From Halanaerobium kushneri (lineage in GTDB: Bacteria; Bacillota; Halanaerobiia; Halanaerobiales; Halanaerobiaceae): DNA of 64,000 nt. Under the pieces are notes generated by a model. It had not been told where the DNA came from and ran no database searches. It saw only the letters and a program-made list of their open reading frames with translations. The position numbers and the translations under genes were made by a program. The DNA is taken from positions 1 through 64,000 of the forward strand of contig NZ_FTNC01000017.1 of NCBI RefSeq assembly GCF_900156285.1. Direction: 5' to 3'. Below, one piece after another: positions 53,196 to 62,737 of this stretch. How positions within the stretch are numbered: the stretch's first letter is position 1; each line of letters opens with the position of its first letter.

Positions 53196-55289
53196 ATGTC
53201 AATAAAAAAATTTATCAACAAAAAATCTAAGGCCTATCAGGCCTGGTTAAGTTATGAAAAACTGAGTGATAATTATTTAAATAAAAATGAAGAATTACTG
53301 AGCAATATTTCTGTTTATGGGAAGACAAATTTAAGTGCATCAATAAAAGAAGAACTCAAACGGGCTCTGCCTAAGTTTTTAGCAGCAGATTTTAAATTGA
53401 ATTTTAAAGATCGGTATCAGAATAAAATTTTAATTGCAGCAGAGACCGAGGTAAAAGAGATTGCTGCCGGCAGCAAAGAAATTTCTTCAATTTTAAATAA
53501 TGTAGAATTTGGCGAATTAGATGAAGAAGGCTATTTAATTAAATATTTTAAAGAACAGGATCTGCTCCTGCTTACTGCAGCTTCAGATCAGGGGCTGCTG
53601 TATGGAGTTTTTGCCCTTTTAAGAGAAATTCAGCAGGAAAATGATCTGCTGGAACTAGATCTTTTATCTAATCCCAAAAATAATCTCAGAATGCTAAATC
53701 ACTGGGATAATTTAGATGGCAGCATTGAGCGGGGTTATGCAGGCAAGTCAATTTTTTATAAAGATAATCAGCTGGTAAATGATTTAAAAAGGATCAGAGA
53801 TTATGCCCGGATGCTGGCTTCAATTGGTATCAATGCTCTTTCTATCAATAATGTCAATGTTTCTTATCAGGAAACACGCTTAATTGATGACAAAATTGAG
53901 ATGGTAATTACCATTGCTGATATTTTAAGAGACTATGGAATTACCACCTATTTAAGTGCTAACTATGCTTCACCGATGCAGCTGAGTAGTATTGATACTG
54001 CTGATCCACTGGACGAAAAAGTACGACTCTGGTGGAAAGAAAAAACTGCCGAAATTTACGATGAGATTCCAGATTTTGGAGGATTTGTAGTTAAAGCAGA
54101 TTCTGAAGGCAGACCAGGACCCTTTACCTATGGCCGCAGCCATGCTGATGGTGCCAATATGATGGCAGAAGCACTGGAGCCCCATGGAGGTTTATTAATC
54201 TGGCGCTGTTTTGTCTACAACTGTCAGCAGGACTGGCGGGATAAAGAGACCGACCGAGCCCGAGCTGCCTATGACAACTTTAAGGATTTAGATGGCCAAT
54301 TTAAGGAAAATGTACTTTTACAGATCAAAAATGGACCGATGGACTTTCAGGTGCGTGAACCAATTACTCCACTATTTGGAGCCATGCCGGAAACAAATCA
54401 GGTGCTTGAACTGCAGGTTACTCAGGAATATACAGGCCAGCAGAAGGATTTATGTTATTTAATTCCTCAGTGGAAGAAGGTTACTGATTTCGACACCTAT
54501 GCTGAGGGAGAAAATACCCCTGTTAAGAGAATTGTTGACGGCTCAACTTATAATCAGAAAAATACTGGATTTGCTGCGGTTGTTAATGTAGGTAATGATC
54601 AGAACTGGACAGGACACCACTTAGCTCAGGCCAATCTCTATGGCTACGGCCGTCTGGCCTGGAATCCAGATTTATCAGCTGTTAAAATCACAGAAGAGTG
54701 GATAAAAATCACCTTTGGTCAGGATCAGGAAGTGATGGAGAGCCTGCTCAGGATGTTGTTATACTCCTGGAGTATTTATGAAGACTATACTTCGCCTTTA
54801 GGAATTGGCTGGATGGTAAACCCAGGTCACCATTATGGAGTTAATGTCAACGGTTATGAATATTCGCGTTGGGGAACCTATCACAGAGCGGACCATGAGG
54901 GAATAGGTGTTGACCGCAGTGTAGCAACTGGAACCGGTTATGCGGGTCAATATTTTAAGGAAAATGCAGAAAAATATGAGACTATAGAAAACTGTCCGGA
55001 TGAGCTGCTTCTATTTTTCCATCATGTTCCCTATACCCATGAGCTGGATTCTGGTAAAACGGTGATTCAGCATATTTACGACAGCCACTTTCGAGGTGTG
55101 GCAGCTGTTAAAGAACTGCAGGGACACTGGGAGAAACTTGAAGAAAAAGTTGATTCAGAAATCTTTGAAAATGTAAATAAAAGGCTTAAGATGCAGCTTG
55201 ATAATGCTGTTGAGTGGAGGGATCAGGTGAATACCTACTTCCACAGAATTTCCGGTATTGATGATAAGTTTGATCGGAAAATATATTAG
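53196..55289 (+). CDS. aguA: GH67 alpha-glucuronidase
   Basis: Removes (methyl)glucuronic acid from the non-reducing end of aldouronic acids in the cytoplasm. 697 aa, normal size. E304 (ADSEGRPGP), D383 (MDFQVREP) and E411 (TQEYTGQ) have exactly the spacing of E285, D364 and E392 of the Geobacillus enzyme. The [17 protein letters not shown] motif is intact. GH3-2 starts 15 nt later. The released glucuronate feeds the uxa/uxu genes downstream. Confidence 0.97.
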   Translation: MSIKKFINKKSKAYQAWLSYEKLSDNYLNKNEELLSNISVYGKTNLSASIKEELKRALPKFLAADFKLNFKDRYQNKILIAAETEVKEIAAGSKEISSILNNVEFGELDEEGYLIKYFKEQDLLLLTAASDQGLLYGVFALLREIQQENDLLELDLLSNPKNNLRMLNHWDNLDGSIERGYAGKSIFYKDNQLVNDLKRIRDYARMLASIGINALSINNVNVSYQETRLIDDKIEMVITIADILRDYGITTYLSANYASPMQLSSIDTADPLDEKVRLWWKEKTAEIYDEIPDFGGFVVKADSEGRPGPFTYGRSHADGANMMAEALEPHGGLLIWRCFVYNCQQDWRDKETDRARAAYDNFKDLDGQFKENVLLQIKNGPMDFQVREPITPLFGAMPETNQVLELQVTQEYTGQQKDLCYLIPQWKKVTDFDTYAEGENTPVKRIVDGSTYNQKNTGFAAVVNVGNDQNWTGHHLAQANLYGYGRLAWNPDLSAVKITEEWIKITFGQDQEVMESLLRMLLYSWSIYEDYTSPLGIGWMVNPGHHYGVNVNGYEYSRWGTYHRADHEGIGVDRSVATGTGYAGQYFKENAEKYETIENCPDELLLFFHHVPYTHELDSGKTVIQHIYDSHFRGVAAVKELQGHWEKLEEKVDSEIFENVNKRLKMQLDNAVEWRDQVNTYFHRISGIDDKFDRKIY

Positions 55290-55304
55290 TAATGGAGGAA
55301 TATA

Positions 55305-57488
55305 ATGACTGAAGAAATGAAATATAAAAATCCATCTCTTCCCTTAACAGAAAGGGTAGAAGATTTAGTTTCTAGAATGACTTTAGAAGAGAAGATGTCG
55401 CAGATGATCTATGATGCAGCGGCAGTTGAAAGACTGGATATTAAAAAATATAACTGGTGGAATGAATGCCTGCATGGAGTGGCCAGAGCTGGTACAGCAA
55501 CCGTTTTTCCTCAGGCAATTGGAATGGCAGCTTCTTTTAACGAAGAACTGCTCCATGATGTTGCGGGGACTATAGCAGATGAGGCCAGAGCCAAGTACAA
55601 TCAGGCTCAGAAAAAGGATGACCGCGGAATTTATAAGGGCTTAACTTTCTGGACACCCAACATCAATATTTTTAGAGATCCCCGCTGGGGAAGAGGCCAG
55701 GAAACCTATGGTGAAGATCCTTACTTAACTGGACGTCTGGGAGTTGCTTTTATTAAAGGACTGCAGGGAGACCACCCCAAGTACTTAAAGGCTGCAGCCT
55801 GTGCCAAACACTTTGCAGTTCACAGCGGACCTGAAAGTGAGCGCCATCACTTTGATGCAGAGGTCAATAAAAAAGATCTGCGCGAAACCTATCTGCCTGC
55901 TTTTCGTGATGCGGTTAAGGAAGGAAAAGTTGAGGCAGTAATGGGTGCCTACAACAGAGTTAATGGTGAGCCTGCCTGTGCCAGTAAAGAGTTAATGGAA
56001 AATATTCTGCGCGAAGAATGGAATTTTGACGGCCACTATGTTTCCGACTGTGGTGCAATAGAGGATATCTATTTAAGGCATCAGGTTCAGGAGAGCCCTG
56101 AAGAAGCTGCAGCAATGGCAGTAAATAAGGGCTGTGATTTAAACTGCGGTCGAGTGTATGAGAGCATGAAAATTGCAGTGGAAAAAGGCCTGCTGACAGA
56201 AGCAGTAATTGATAAATCAGTTAAGAGGCTGATGAAGACCAGATTTAAACTGGGAATGTTTGACCCGGAAGATGAAGTTCCCTTTAATCAGATTCCATTT
56301 GAAGTAAATGACAGTCAGGAAAATAGAGAGCTGGCCCGGGAGACAGCAAGGCAGTCAATAGTTATGCTTAAAAATGAAGAAGATATTTTACCTTTAAATA
56401 AAGCTGAGCTGGATTCTATAGCAGTTATTGGCCCCAATGCTGACAGTCAGCCGGTGCTGATTGGAAACTACAGCGGTAAGGCTTCTAAATATGTGACATT
56501 GATAGATGGAATACATAATGCGGTTAGTGACCAGACCCGGGTTTACTATGCTGAGGGCTGTGATTTGAGAACAACTGAGCCTTCTTACTGGGGTAATCAG
56601 CCGGATGCTGGCTTTGCAGAGGCGGTTTCCATTGCCGAAAAATCTGATGTAGTAATAATGTGCCTTGGTATTTCTCCTGAACTGGAGGGAGAGGAGGGGG
56701 CAGTTGCCAACTCAGATGGTGGCGGAGATAAGATAGATATTGCTCTGCCAGGAATGCAGGAGCAACTGCTGACAGCTGTCGCAGAGACAGGAAAGCCAAT
56801 CATTGCAGTAATTACAAATGGTAGTCCTGTTAATTTAAATTCGGTTGATCAAAAAGCAAGAGCTGTCTTAGAAGCCTGGTATCCAGGGGAAGAAGGCGGA
56901 AACGCTGTTGCTGATATTCTATTTGGAGATTATAATCCATCTGCAAAATTACCGGTAACTTTTGTTAGATCTATGGATCAGCTGCCTGATTTTAGAGATT
57001 ATTCGATGCAGAATAGAACCTATAGATTTATGGAAGCAGACCCACTCTATCCTTTTGGTTTCGGTTTAAGTTATACGGATTTTGAATTTAGTAACTTGAA
57101 ATTATCGTCAGAATCTTTTTCCACTGACTCTGAGATAGAAATCAAGGTTAGCACAAAAATTAAAAATGCTGGTGAATACAGGGGAGCAGAAGTTGTACAG
57201 CTATATCTCAAAGATTTAGATAGCAGTGTTCCAACTCCCAAATATGAGCTTAGAGGTATAAAAAAGATTGAATTAGATCCTGGAGAAGAAAAAACAGTTG
57301 AATTTGAACTTACTCGCCGAGATTTTGCCTTAATCAATCAAGAAGGACAGGCTATTTTGGAGGCTGGAGAATTTAATATTTATGTAGGGGGGAGTCAACC
57401 TAATAATTATAGTCAGCAGTTAAAAAAACAGAAAGTTTTAGTAGAAAAACTTGAAGTAAAAGGAAATAGTGTTGAATTGGGATACTAA
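55305..57488 (+). CDS. GH3 beta-xylosidase-type glycosidase 2 (cytoplasmic)
   Basis: A 727-aa GH3 enzyme with N-terminal barrel (nucleophile D248 in YVSDCGAIED, WWNECLHGVARAG typical of beta-xylosidases), second domain and C-terminal fibronectin III-like domain (about 590-700). No signal peptide. Distinct from GH3-1 at 35108. In operon with aguA, so it probably finishes xylo-oligosaccharides left after glucuronate removal. Overlapping antisense frames are shadows. Confidence 0.9.
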   Translation: MTEEMKYKNPSLPLTERVEDLVSRMTLEEKMSQMIYDAAAVERLDIKKYNWWNECLHGVARAGTATVFPQAIGMAASFNEELLHDVAGTIADEARAKYNQAQKKDDRGIYKGLTFWTPNINIFRDPRWGRGQETYGEDPYLTGRLGVAFIKGLQGDHPKYLKAAACAKHFAVHSGPESERHHFDAEVNKKDLRETYLPAFRDAVKEGKVEAVMGAYNRVNGEPACASKELMENILREEWNFDGHYVSDCGAIEDIYLRHQVQESPEEAAAMAVNKGCDLNCGRVYESMKIAVEKGLLTEAVIDKSVKRLMKTRFKLGMFDPEDEVPFNQIPFEVNDSQENRELARETARQSIVMLKNEEDILPLNKAELDSIAVIGPNADSQPVLIGNYSGKASKYVTLIDGIHNAVSDQTRVYYAEGCDLRTTEPSYWGNQPDAGFAEAVSIAEKSDVVIMCLGISPELEGEEGAVANSDGGGDKIDIALPGMQEQLLTAVAETGKPIIAVITNGSPVNLNSVDQKARAVLEAWYPGEEGGNAVADILFGDYNPSAKLPVTFVRSMDQLPDFRDYSMQNRTYRFMEADPLYPFGFGLSYTDFEFSNLKLSSESFSTDSEIEIKVSTKIKNAGEYRGAEVVQLYLKDLDSSVPTPKYELRGIKKIELDPGEEKTVEFELTRRDFALINQEGQAILEAGEFNIYVGGSQPNNYSQQLKKQKVLVEKLEVKGNSVELGY

Positions 57489-57496
57489 AATTATAT

Positions 57497-57531
57497 GCAG
57501 AGTGGTTTGATAATTAACCATTCTGCTTTTT
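57497..57531 (+). terminator. Terminator after GH3-2
   Basis: GCAGAGTGGTT (57497-57507) pairs with AACCATTCTGC (57516-57526) with one G-T pair, loop of 8 nt, then TTTTT. Confidence 0.85.
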
Positions 57532-57542
57532 CAGAAAATAGT

Positions 57543-57571
57543 TTGACAATTCTAAACTAGTATGTTAGTAT
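57543..57571 (+). promoter_or_regulatory. Promoter and operator of the gntR gene
   Basis: Perfect -35 TTGACA (57543-57548), 17 nt, -10 TAGTAT (57566-57571). ACTAGTATGTTAGT (57556-57569), 12 of 14 bases identical to the palindrome at 58309, covers the spacer and -10. Autoregulation is likely. Confidence 0.75.
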
Positions 57572-57602
57572 TATTAATATACTTAACAGGTGGTGGATTT
57601 AT

Positions 57603-58289
57603 ATGAATTTAGCTTATCACAAAAAATATAACAATTTAAATATGAAAGATTATGTATATAATGTTTTAAAAGAAAATATCATGAACCTGACAATAAAACC
57701 AGGCACAATATTACGAAAAAAAGAAATAGCAAGTGAGTTTGAGGTGAGTAGAACTCCAATTAGGGAAGCTTTTGTTAAACTAAAAGAAGAAGGTTTAATT
57801 GATGTTTATCCTCAGCGGGGAACCTTTGTATCATATATTGACCTGGATAAAGTTAAGGAAGCTAAATTTATGAGGGAAGCGTTAGAAACAAAAATTGTAA
57901 AACTTGCATGTGAGGTTTTTCCCGATGAAAAAATATTTGATTTAGAGGCTAACCTAAAAGTTCAAGAAATGAGTTTACAACAAAATAATTATTTAAAATT
58001 ATTTGAGTATGATAATGAATTCCATAAAATGTTGTTTGAAGGATGCAATATGGAAAATATATGGACCTCAATTGAACAAATAAGCAGTCATTTAAATAGA
58101 ATGAGAATTTTAAGTTTATCTGCAGATTTTAATCGCTCAGATGTTATTGAAGATCATCAGAGAATTATAAATACTATTAGAGAAAGAGATTCTAAGAAAG
58201 CTTTACAGGTAATGGAGTCTCACATTAGTAGAATTAAATTTGATCAGGAGAAATTAAAAAGAGATTATCCAGATTATTTTGCAAGTTAA
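57603..58289 (+). CDS. GntR-family regulator (FadR/UxuR subgroup)
   Basis: A 228-aa regulator with winged helix-turn-helix at 15-80 (ILRKKEIASEFEVSRTPIRE) and an all-helical FCD effector domain (about 90-215) with likely metal-binding D and H residues (EYDNEFHKMLF, ESHISRI). Flanked by the same operator type on both sides and followed by TRAP and uronate genes, so it very probably senses a glucuronate metabolite. Start ATG 57603 after AGGTGGTGG. Confidence 0.92.
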   Translation: MNLAYHKKYNNLNMKDYVYNVLKENIMNLTIKPGTILRKKEIASEFEVSRTPIREAFVKLKEEGLIDVYPQRGTFVSYIDLDKVKEAKFMREALETKIVKLACEVFPDEKIFDLEANLKVQEMSLQQNNYLKLFEYDNEFHKMLFEGCNMENIWTSIEQISSHLNRMRILSLSADFNRSDVIEDHQRIINTIRERDSKKALQVMESHISRIKFDQEKLKRDYPDYFAS

Positions 58290-58308
58290 AAAGTTTAATT
58301 TTATATTA

Positions 58309-58327
58309 ACTAACATGTTAGTATAAT
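58309..58327 (+). promoter_or_regulatory. Operator and -10 of the TRAP-uxa operon
   Basis: ACTAACATGTTAGT (58309-58322) is a perfect 14-bp palindrome directly abutting TATAAT (58322-58327). Binding here would block RNA polymerase. The -35 region is weak. Confidence 0.8.
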
Positions 58328-58399
58328 TAGAATACAATAGATAATAATTCTTAATTATAATAAAATTAAGAATATAAGTATATAAGATTACATAAAAAT

Positions 58400-58408
58400 G
58401 AGGAGGGG
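58400..58408 (+). promoter_or_regulatory. Orphan Shine-Dalgarno before dctP
   Basis: GAGGAGGGG, 77 nt before the true start, which has its own AGGAGG at 58472-58477. The only start codon nearby, TTG at 58436, ends after two codons. Confidence 0.55.
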
Positions 58409-58484
58409 TATTTTAAAAATTCAAAATTTTATTTTTGCATTGAATAGTTCATATATTATAACAACTTAAATAGGAGGAATAAAA

Positions 58485-59477
58485 TTGTTTACTAAAAAAT
58501 CTATTTCTAAATCATTAATTGTTTTTATTGGTGTATTAGTTTTAAGTATTGTTTTCAGTAATTCAATTATGGCCCAAAACTATACTTTAAATATTGGTAT
58601 GGCAGTTGGTGAAACAAATCCAATGTATAAGGGAGCAATGCAGTTAAAAGAAAATGTAGAAGCCAAAACTGATGGAGATTTGGAAATACGAGTATTTCCA
58701 AATTCACAGTTAGGAAGCACAGATGATTTACAGGAACAGGCAAAAATGGGAGCAAATGTTGCAGTTATAACGGATGCAGGAAGACTTGCAGATGTTTTAC
58801 CTGAAATCGGTATTTTAAATGCTCCTTATATTGCTACAAACTATGAAGATGTAAGAAAAATAGTTTTATCCGATATGTTTAGAGATTTATCAAATCAATT
58901 AACCGAAGACAATTATAAAGTTTTATCTTTTAACTGGTATCAGGGTGCAAGACATTTCTTAACAAATAAAAGAGTAGAAGTTCCTGCCGATTTAAATGGT
59001 CAAAAGATTAGAACTCCTGGATCACCAGTATGGAGAAAAAGTGTTGCAGCAATGGGAGCAACTCCTACTCCATTAGATTGGTCGGAAGTATATCCAGGAA
59101 TTCAGCAGGGAGTTATTGATGGTGCAGAAGCTCAGCATACAGCAACTTATGGATCTTCACTTTATGAAGTTATTGATTATATTAATAAGACTGGACATTT
59201 TCAATTAATGACAGGTCTAGTTGTTGGGACTAGATGGTTTAACAGTCTACCTGAAGAGTATCAAAATATAATAATAGAAGAATCTATTAAGGCAGGAGAC
59301 TATGCCTCTAAATTGACAATTGAATTAGGAGAAAAGTATGAAGCTGAAATGGAAGAAATGGGTGTTACAATTGTTGAACCTAATATTGATGCCTTTGTGG
59401 AAAGTGTTCAGGGGGTTTATGAGGAATTAGGCTACAGCAAATTAAAAGAGCAAATTCAGAATGAAGTATTAAATTAA
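58485..59477 (+). CDS. TRAP transporter substrate-binding protein DctP, probable glucuronate-binding
   Basis: A 330-aa DctP-family periplasmic protein. Signal peptide ends NSIMAQN, no lipobox. The conserved GQKIRTPGSPVW segment carries the arginine that binds the substrate carboxylate; MGATPTPLDWSEVYPGIQQG follows. Being first gene of an operon with dctQ, dctM, uxaC and uxuA, a hexuronate is the likely ligand. Start TTG 58485. Confidence 0.92.
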   Translation: MFTKKSISKSLIVFIGVLVLSIVFSNSIMAQNYTLNIGMAVGETNPMYKGAMQLKENVEAKTDGDLEIRVFPNSQLGSTDDLQEQAKMGANVAVITDAGRLADVLPEIGILNAPYIATNYEDVRKIVLSDMFRDLSNQLTEDNYKVLSFNWYQGARHFLTNKRVEVPADLNGQKIRTPGSPVWRKSVAAMGATPTPLDWSEVYPGIQQGVIDGAEAQHTATYGSSLYEVIDYINKTGHFQLMTGLVVGTRWFNSLPEEYQNIIIEESIKAGDYASKLTIELGEKYEAEMEEMGVTIVEPNIDAFVESVQGVYEELGYSKLKEQIQNEVLN

Positions 59478-59485
59478 TTATATTA

Positions 59486-59519
59486 TTTTTACGGCCTCCG
59501 ATATCGGAGGCCGTAAAAA
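59486..59519 (+). terminator. Perfect 34-bp palindrome between dctP and dctQ
   Basis: TTTTTACGGCCTCCGAT (59486-59502) is followed directly by its exact reverse complement (59503-59519). GC-rich stem with A and T tails, so it can terminate on either strand. dctQ begins 20 nt later; partial termination would favour dctP. Confidence 0.8.
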
Positions 59520-59539
59520 AATAAAATGGAGGTATTGCG

Positions 59540-60028
59540 GTGGATAGAATTAATGATTCAATTAATAAGATTGAAAATACCGTTGGTGCATTTGCTTTAG
59601 GGATACTTGTTATTTTAGTTTTTGTTGCAGCAGCTTTGAGATATTTAGGTAATCCGATTGTCTGGAGTGTAGATCTTGCTCAATTATTATTTGTCTGGGT
59701 TGTATTTTTAGGAGCTGATAGAGCTCTACAAACAAATAATCATATTGGAGTAGATTTTTTTGTCAATTTTTTACCTAAAAAATTCAAAAAAATTATTTAC
59801 ATAATACATTATCTCATTATTTTATTGTTTTTAAGTGGTATTATCTATTATGGTTTTGATTTAACAATTAGAAATTTTTCTAGAAATTTTAATACCCTGG
59901 GAATTAGTTATTCTTATGCTACAGCAGGTGTACCAATAGGATGTTTATTAATGTTTAGAACTATAATTTATAAATTCATGAGTAATGAAATTCTTAGTTC
60001 AGAGAGTGAACAAAAAGACCTGATTTAG
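59540..60028 (+). CDS. TRAP transporter small membrane subunit DctQ
   Basis: A 162-aa protein with four membrane segments (about 15-35, 45-60, 85-105, 125-150) and the family feature LFVWVVFLGADRAL. Start GTG 59540. Gap of 11 nt to dctM. Confidence 0.9.
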   Translation: MDRINDSINKIENTVGAFALGILVILVFVAAALRYLGNPIVWSVDLAQLLFVWVVFLGADRALQTNNHIGVDFFVNFLPKKFKKIIYIIHYLIILLFLSGIIYYGFDLTIRNFSRNFNTLGISYSYATAGVPIGCLLMFRTIIYKFMSNEILSSESEQKDLI

Positions 60029-60039
60029 GAGGGAGATTA

Positions 60040-61323
60040 ATGACACTAGTAGTTAGCGTTTTTGTAGTTTTATTATTAACAGGAATGCCTTTAGCTTTTA
60101 CCATTGGTATTTCGAGTTCACTATTCTTTTTGTTTGAAGCTGGTTTACCTTTTTCTATAGTGACACAAAGAATGGTAGCAGCAACGCAAAATTATCCGCT
60201 TTTAGCTGTTCCATTTTTTGTTTTAGCAGGTAACTTAATGAATGCTACTGGTATTACTAAGCGTTTGATAAAGTTTTCAACTATTTTAGTTGGACATTTA
60301 ACCGGTGGTTTAGCCCATGTAAGCATTGTTTTAAGTTCGCTTCTGGGAGGAATTTCTGGTTCAGCAGTTGCAGATGCAGCGATGGAAGCAAGAATTTTAG
60401 GACCTTCTATGACAAAACAGGGCTATGATAAAGCTTATAGTGCCGCAGTTATTGGTTTAAGTTCTTTAATTACTGCTACAATACCACCAAGCATTGGTCT
60501 TATACTATACGGTTATACGGGACAGGTTTCTATAGGAAGATTATTCATTGCCGGAATAATTCCTGGTTTATTAATGGCACTTTTATTAATGGTCACAACA
60601 TATATTACATCTAAGAAAAGAGGATATACTCCTGTAAGAGAGAAAGCTCCAACTAAAAAAGAAGTTTGGCAAGGCTTAAAAGATAGTATCTGGGCAATTA
60701 TTTTCCCTTTGATTTTAATCATTGGTATTAGATTTGGCTTTTTCACTCCTTCTGAAGCCGGTGCTTTTGCTGTAGTCTATGCATTTATAATTGGGAAGTA
60801 TGTATATAAAGAATTAAAATGGTCTGATTTAAAAGAAGTATTAAAACAGTCATTATTTGATAATGGAGTAATTGTTTTAATAATCGCTTGTTCTTCAATA
60901 TTTGGATATGTTATTATTGCAAATCAGGTTCCTCAGCAAATGGCTCAGGTTATCACATCAATTACTCAAAATCCAACCTTGCTATTGTTTATGATTTTAG
61001 GATTTTTATTTATTGCAGGTATGCTTATGGAAGCAACAGTAAATGTTTTGCTCTTAACTCCGATTTTTCTTCCAATTATTAAGTCAGTTGGAATTGATCC
61101 TGTACATTTTGGAATTATGATGATGACTATTGTAACAATGGGAGGAATGACTCCACCAGTTGGTGTGACAATGTATACAGTATGTTCGCTGATGGACGTT
61201 CCAGTAGAGGATTATGTATATCAGTCGATTCCCTTTACCCTGGCAATTCTTGTTTTAATAGTTATTTTGGCTTTCTTTCCAAATCTAGTATTATTTTTAC
61301 CGGATTTAGTTTATAGTTTATAA
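60040..61323 (+). CDS. TRAP transporter large membrane subunit DctM
   Basis: A 427-aa, highly hydrophobic subunit with 11-12 membrane segments; VPFFVLAGNLMNATG, LLGGISGSAVADAA, TATIPPSIGLILYG and GGMTPPVGVTMYT are the family motifs. It forms the sodium-coupled channel with DctQ. A same-strand frame inside is a shadow. Confidence 0.95.
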   Translation: MTLVVSVFVVLLLTGMPLAFTIGISSSLFFLFEAGLPFSIVTQRMVAATQNYPLLAVPFFVLAGNLMNATGITKRLIKFSTILVGHLTGGLAHVSIVLSSLLGGISGSAVADAAMEARILGPSMTKQGYDKAYSAAVIGLSSLITATIPPSIGLILYGYTGQVSIGRLFIAGIIPGLLMALLLMVTTYITSKKRGYTPVREKAPTKKEVWQGLKDSIWAIIFPLILIIGIRFGFFTPSEAGAFAVVYAFIIGKYVYKELKWSDLKEVLKQSLFDNGVIVLIIACSSIFGYVIIANQVPQQMAQVITSITQNPTLLLFMILGFLFIAGMLMEATVNVLLLTPIFLPIIKSVGIDPVHFGIMMMTIVTMGGMTPPVGVTMYTVCSLMDVPVEDYVYQSIPFTLAILVLIVILAFFPNLVLFLPDLVYSL

Positions 61324-61340
61324 TTTGGAGGTTATAAAAA

Positions 61341-62708
61341 TTGGATTTTTTAAATAATGATTATTTATTAACTAATACTAAAGCTAAAAATATTTATAAT
61401 GAAATTAGAGATTTGCCAATAATAGATCCCCATAATCACAGTGATTTAAAAGAAATAATAGATAATGAAAACTGGCATGATATTTGGGAAGTTGAGGGTC
61501 AAACAGATCATTACATCTGGCAGTTAATGAGAAGAATGGGTATTGAAGAAGAAAAAATAACTGGTAATGCTTCTAATAAAGAAAAATGGAAAGCTTTTGC
61601 GGAGGTTTTTCCTTCTTTTGCACTTAACCCGGTATTTGAGTGGATGCAGCTTGACTTAAAAAATTCTTTTGGGATTCAAAAGCTATTAAATTCCAATAAT
61701 GCTGATGAAATCTGGGAAATAACTAAATCAAAATTACAAAAAGATGATTATAAACCCAGATCATTACTAAATAAAATGAAAGTAGAAATTATGTGTACGA
61801 CAGATGATCCTGTTTCAGATTTAAAGTATCATAAAAAGGCCAAAAATGAACTTGAAAATTTAGAAGTTTATCCTACCTGGAGACCTGATAATTACAGTAA
61901 AATTGAAAAATCAAATTGGCAGAGAAATGTTCTAAAACTTATTGAAAAATATTTAGATACTAATAATTTATCACTTAATAACTTATTAAAAGCTTTAGAA
62001 CTTTCACATTCATATTTTGATAAATTGGGATGTGTGTCCAGTGATCATGATTTACCTGAACTAATGAGTAAAGAAGTAAGTTTTAAAGAAGCAGAAAATA
62101 TTTTTGATAAAAAACTTAACCAGGAGTTAAGAAATAATGAAATAATAATTTTTAAAGCCTTTATGCTTAATTATTATGCAGAGTTAAATCGAAAAAAAGG
62201 CTGGATTATGCAGCTTCATATTGGTGTTAAAAGAAATTATAGACAAAGTCTCTTAGATGAGGTTGGTATTAATTCTGGAGGAGATATAATCGGTTCGGAA
62301 GTTAATATTGTAGATGGTTTATCATATTTATTAAATAAATTTGAAGATTTAAAATTTGTTGCCTATATAATTAATGATAATTATTTACAGTCATTAGTTT
62401 CTATAGCACGAGCTTTTCCAAACTTAAATTTAGGCTCTTCCTGGTGGTTTAATGATAGTGCCTATGGAATGAATAAGCATCTTAATCATATAGCAGCTGT
62501 TGATATTTTAGCTAAGCAGACCGGAATGGTGACTGATTCTAGAAAAATTCTATCTTATGCTTCTAGAACTGAAGTATATAGAAGAACTCTTGCTAATTTG
62601 TTAGGTGAAAGTGTATTAAAACAGCAGCTACCAATTTCACTGGCAGAAAAAATTGCAGTTGATTTATCTTATAATAGACCTCTTGAGTTATTTTTTAAAA
62701 ATAAGTAA
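61341..62708 (+). CDS. uxaC: Glucuronate isomerase
   Basis: Converts D-glucuronate to D-fructuronate (and galacturonate to tagaturonate). 455 aa, amidohydrolase fold with PIIDPHNHSDL metal motif and the diagnostic DIWEVEGQTDHYIWQLMRR. Start TTG 61341 after TTGGAGG. Lies 17 nt after dctM. Confidence 0.95.
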   Translation: MDFLNNDYLLTNTKAKNIYNEIRDLPIIDPHNHSDLKEIIDNENWHDIWEVEGQTDHYIWQLMRRMGIEEEKITGNASNKEKWKAFAEVFPSFALNPVFEWMQLDLKNSFGIQKLLNSNNADEIWEITKSKLQKDDYKPRSLLNKMKVEIMCTTDDPVSDLKYHKKAKNELENLEVYPTWRPDNYSKIEKSNWQRNVLKLIEKYLDTNNLSLNNLLKALELSHSYFDKLGCVSSDHDLPELMSKEVSFKEAENIFDKKLNQELRNNEIIIFKAFMLNYYAELNRKKGWIMQLHIGVKRNYRQSLLDEVGINSGGDIIGSEVNIVDGLSYLLNKFEDLKFVAYIINDNYLQSLVSIARAFPNLNLGSSWWFNDSAYGMNKHLNHIAAVDILAKQTGMVTDSRKILSYASRTEVYRRTLANLLGESVLKQQLPISLAEKIAVDLSYNRPLELFFKNK

Positions 62709-62737
62709 GAAAAGATTATAAAAAGTTGGTGATGTTA

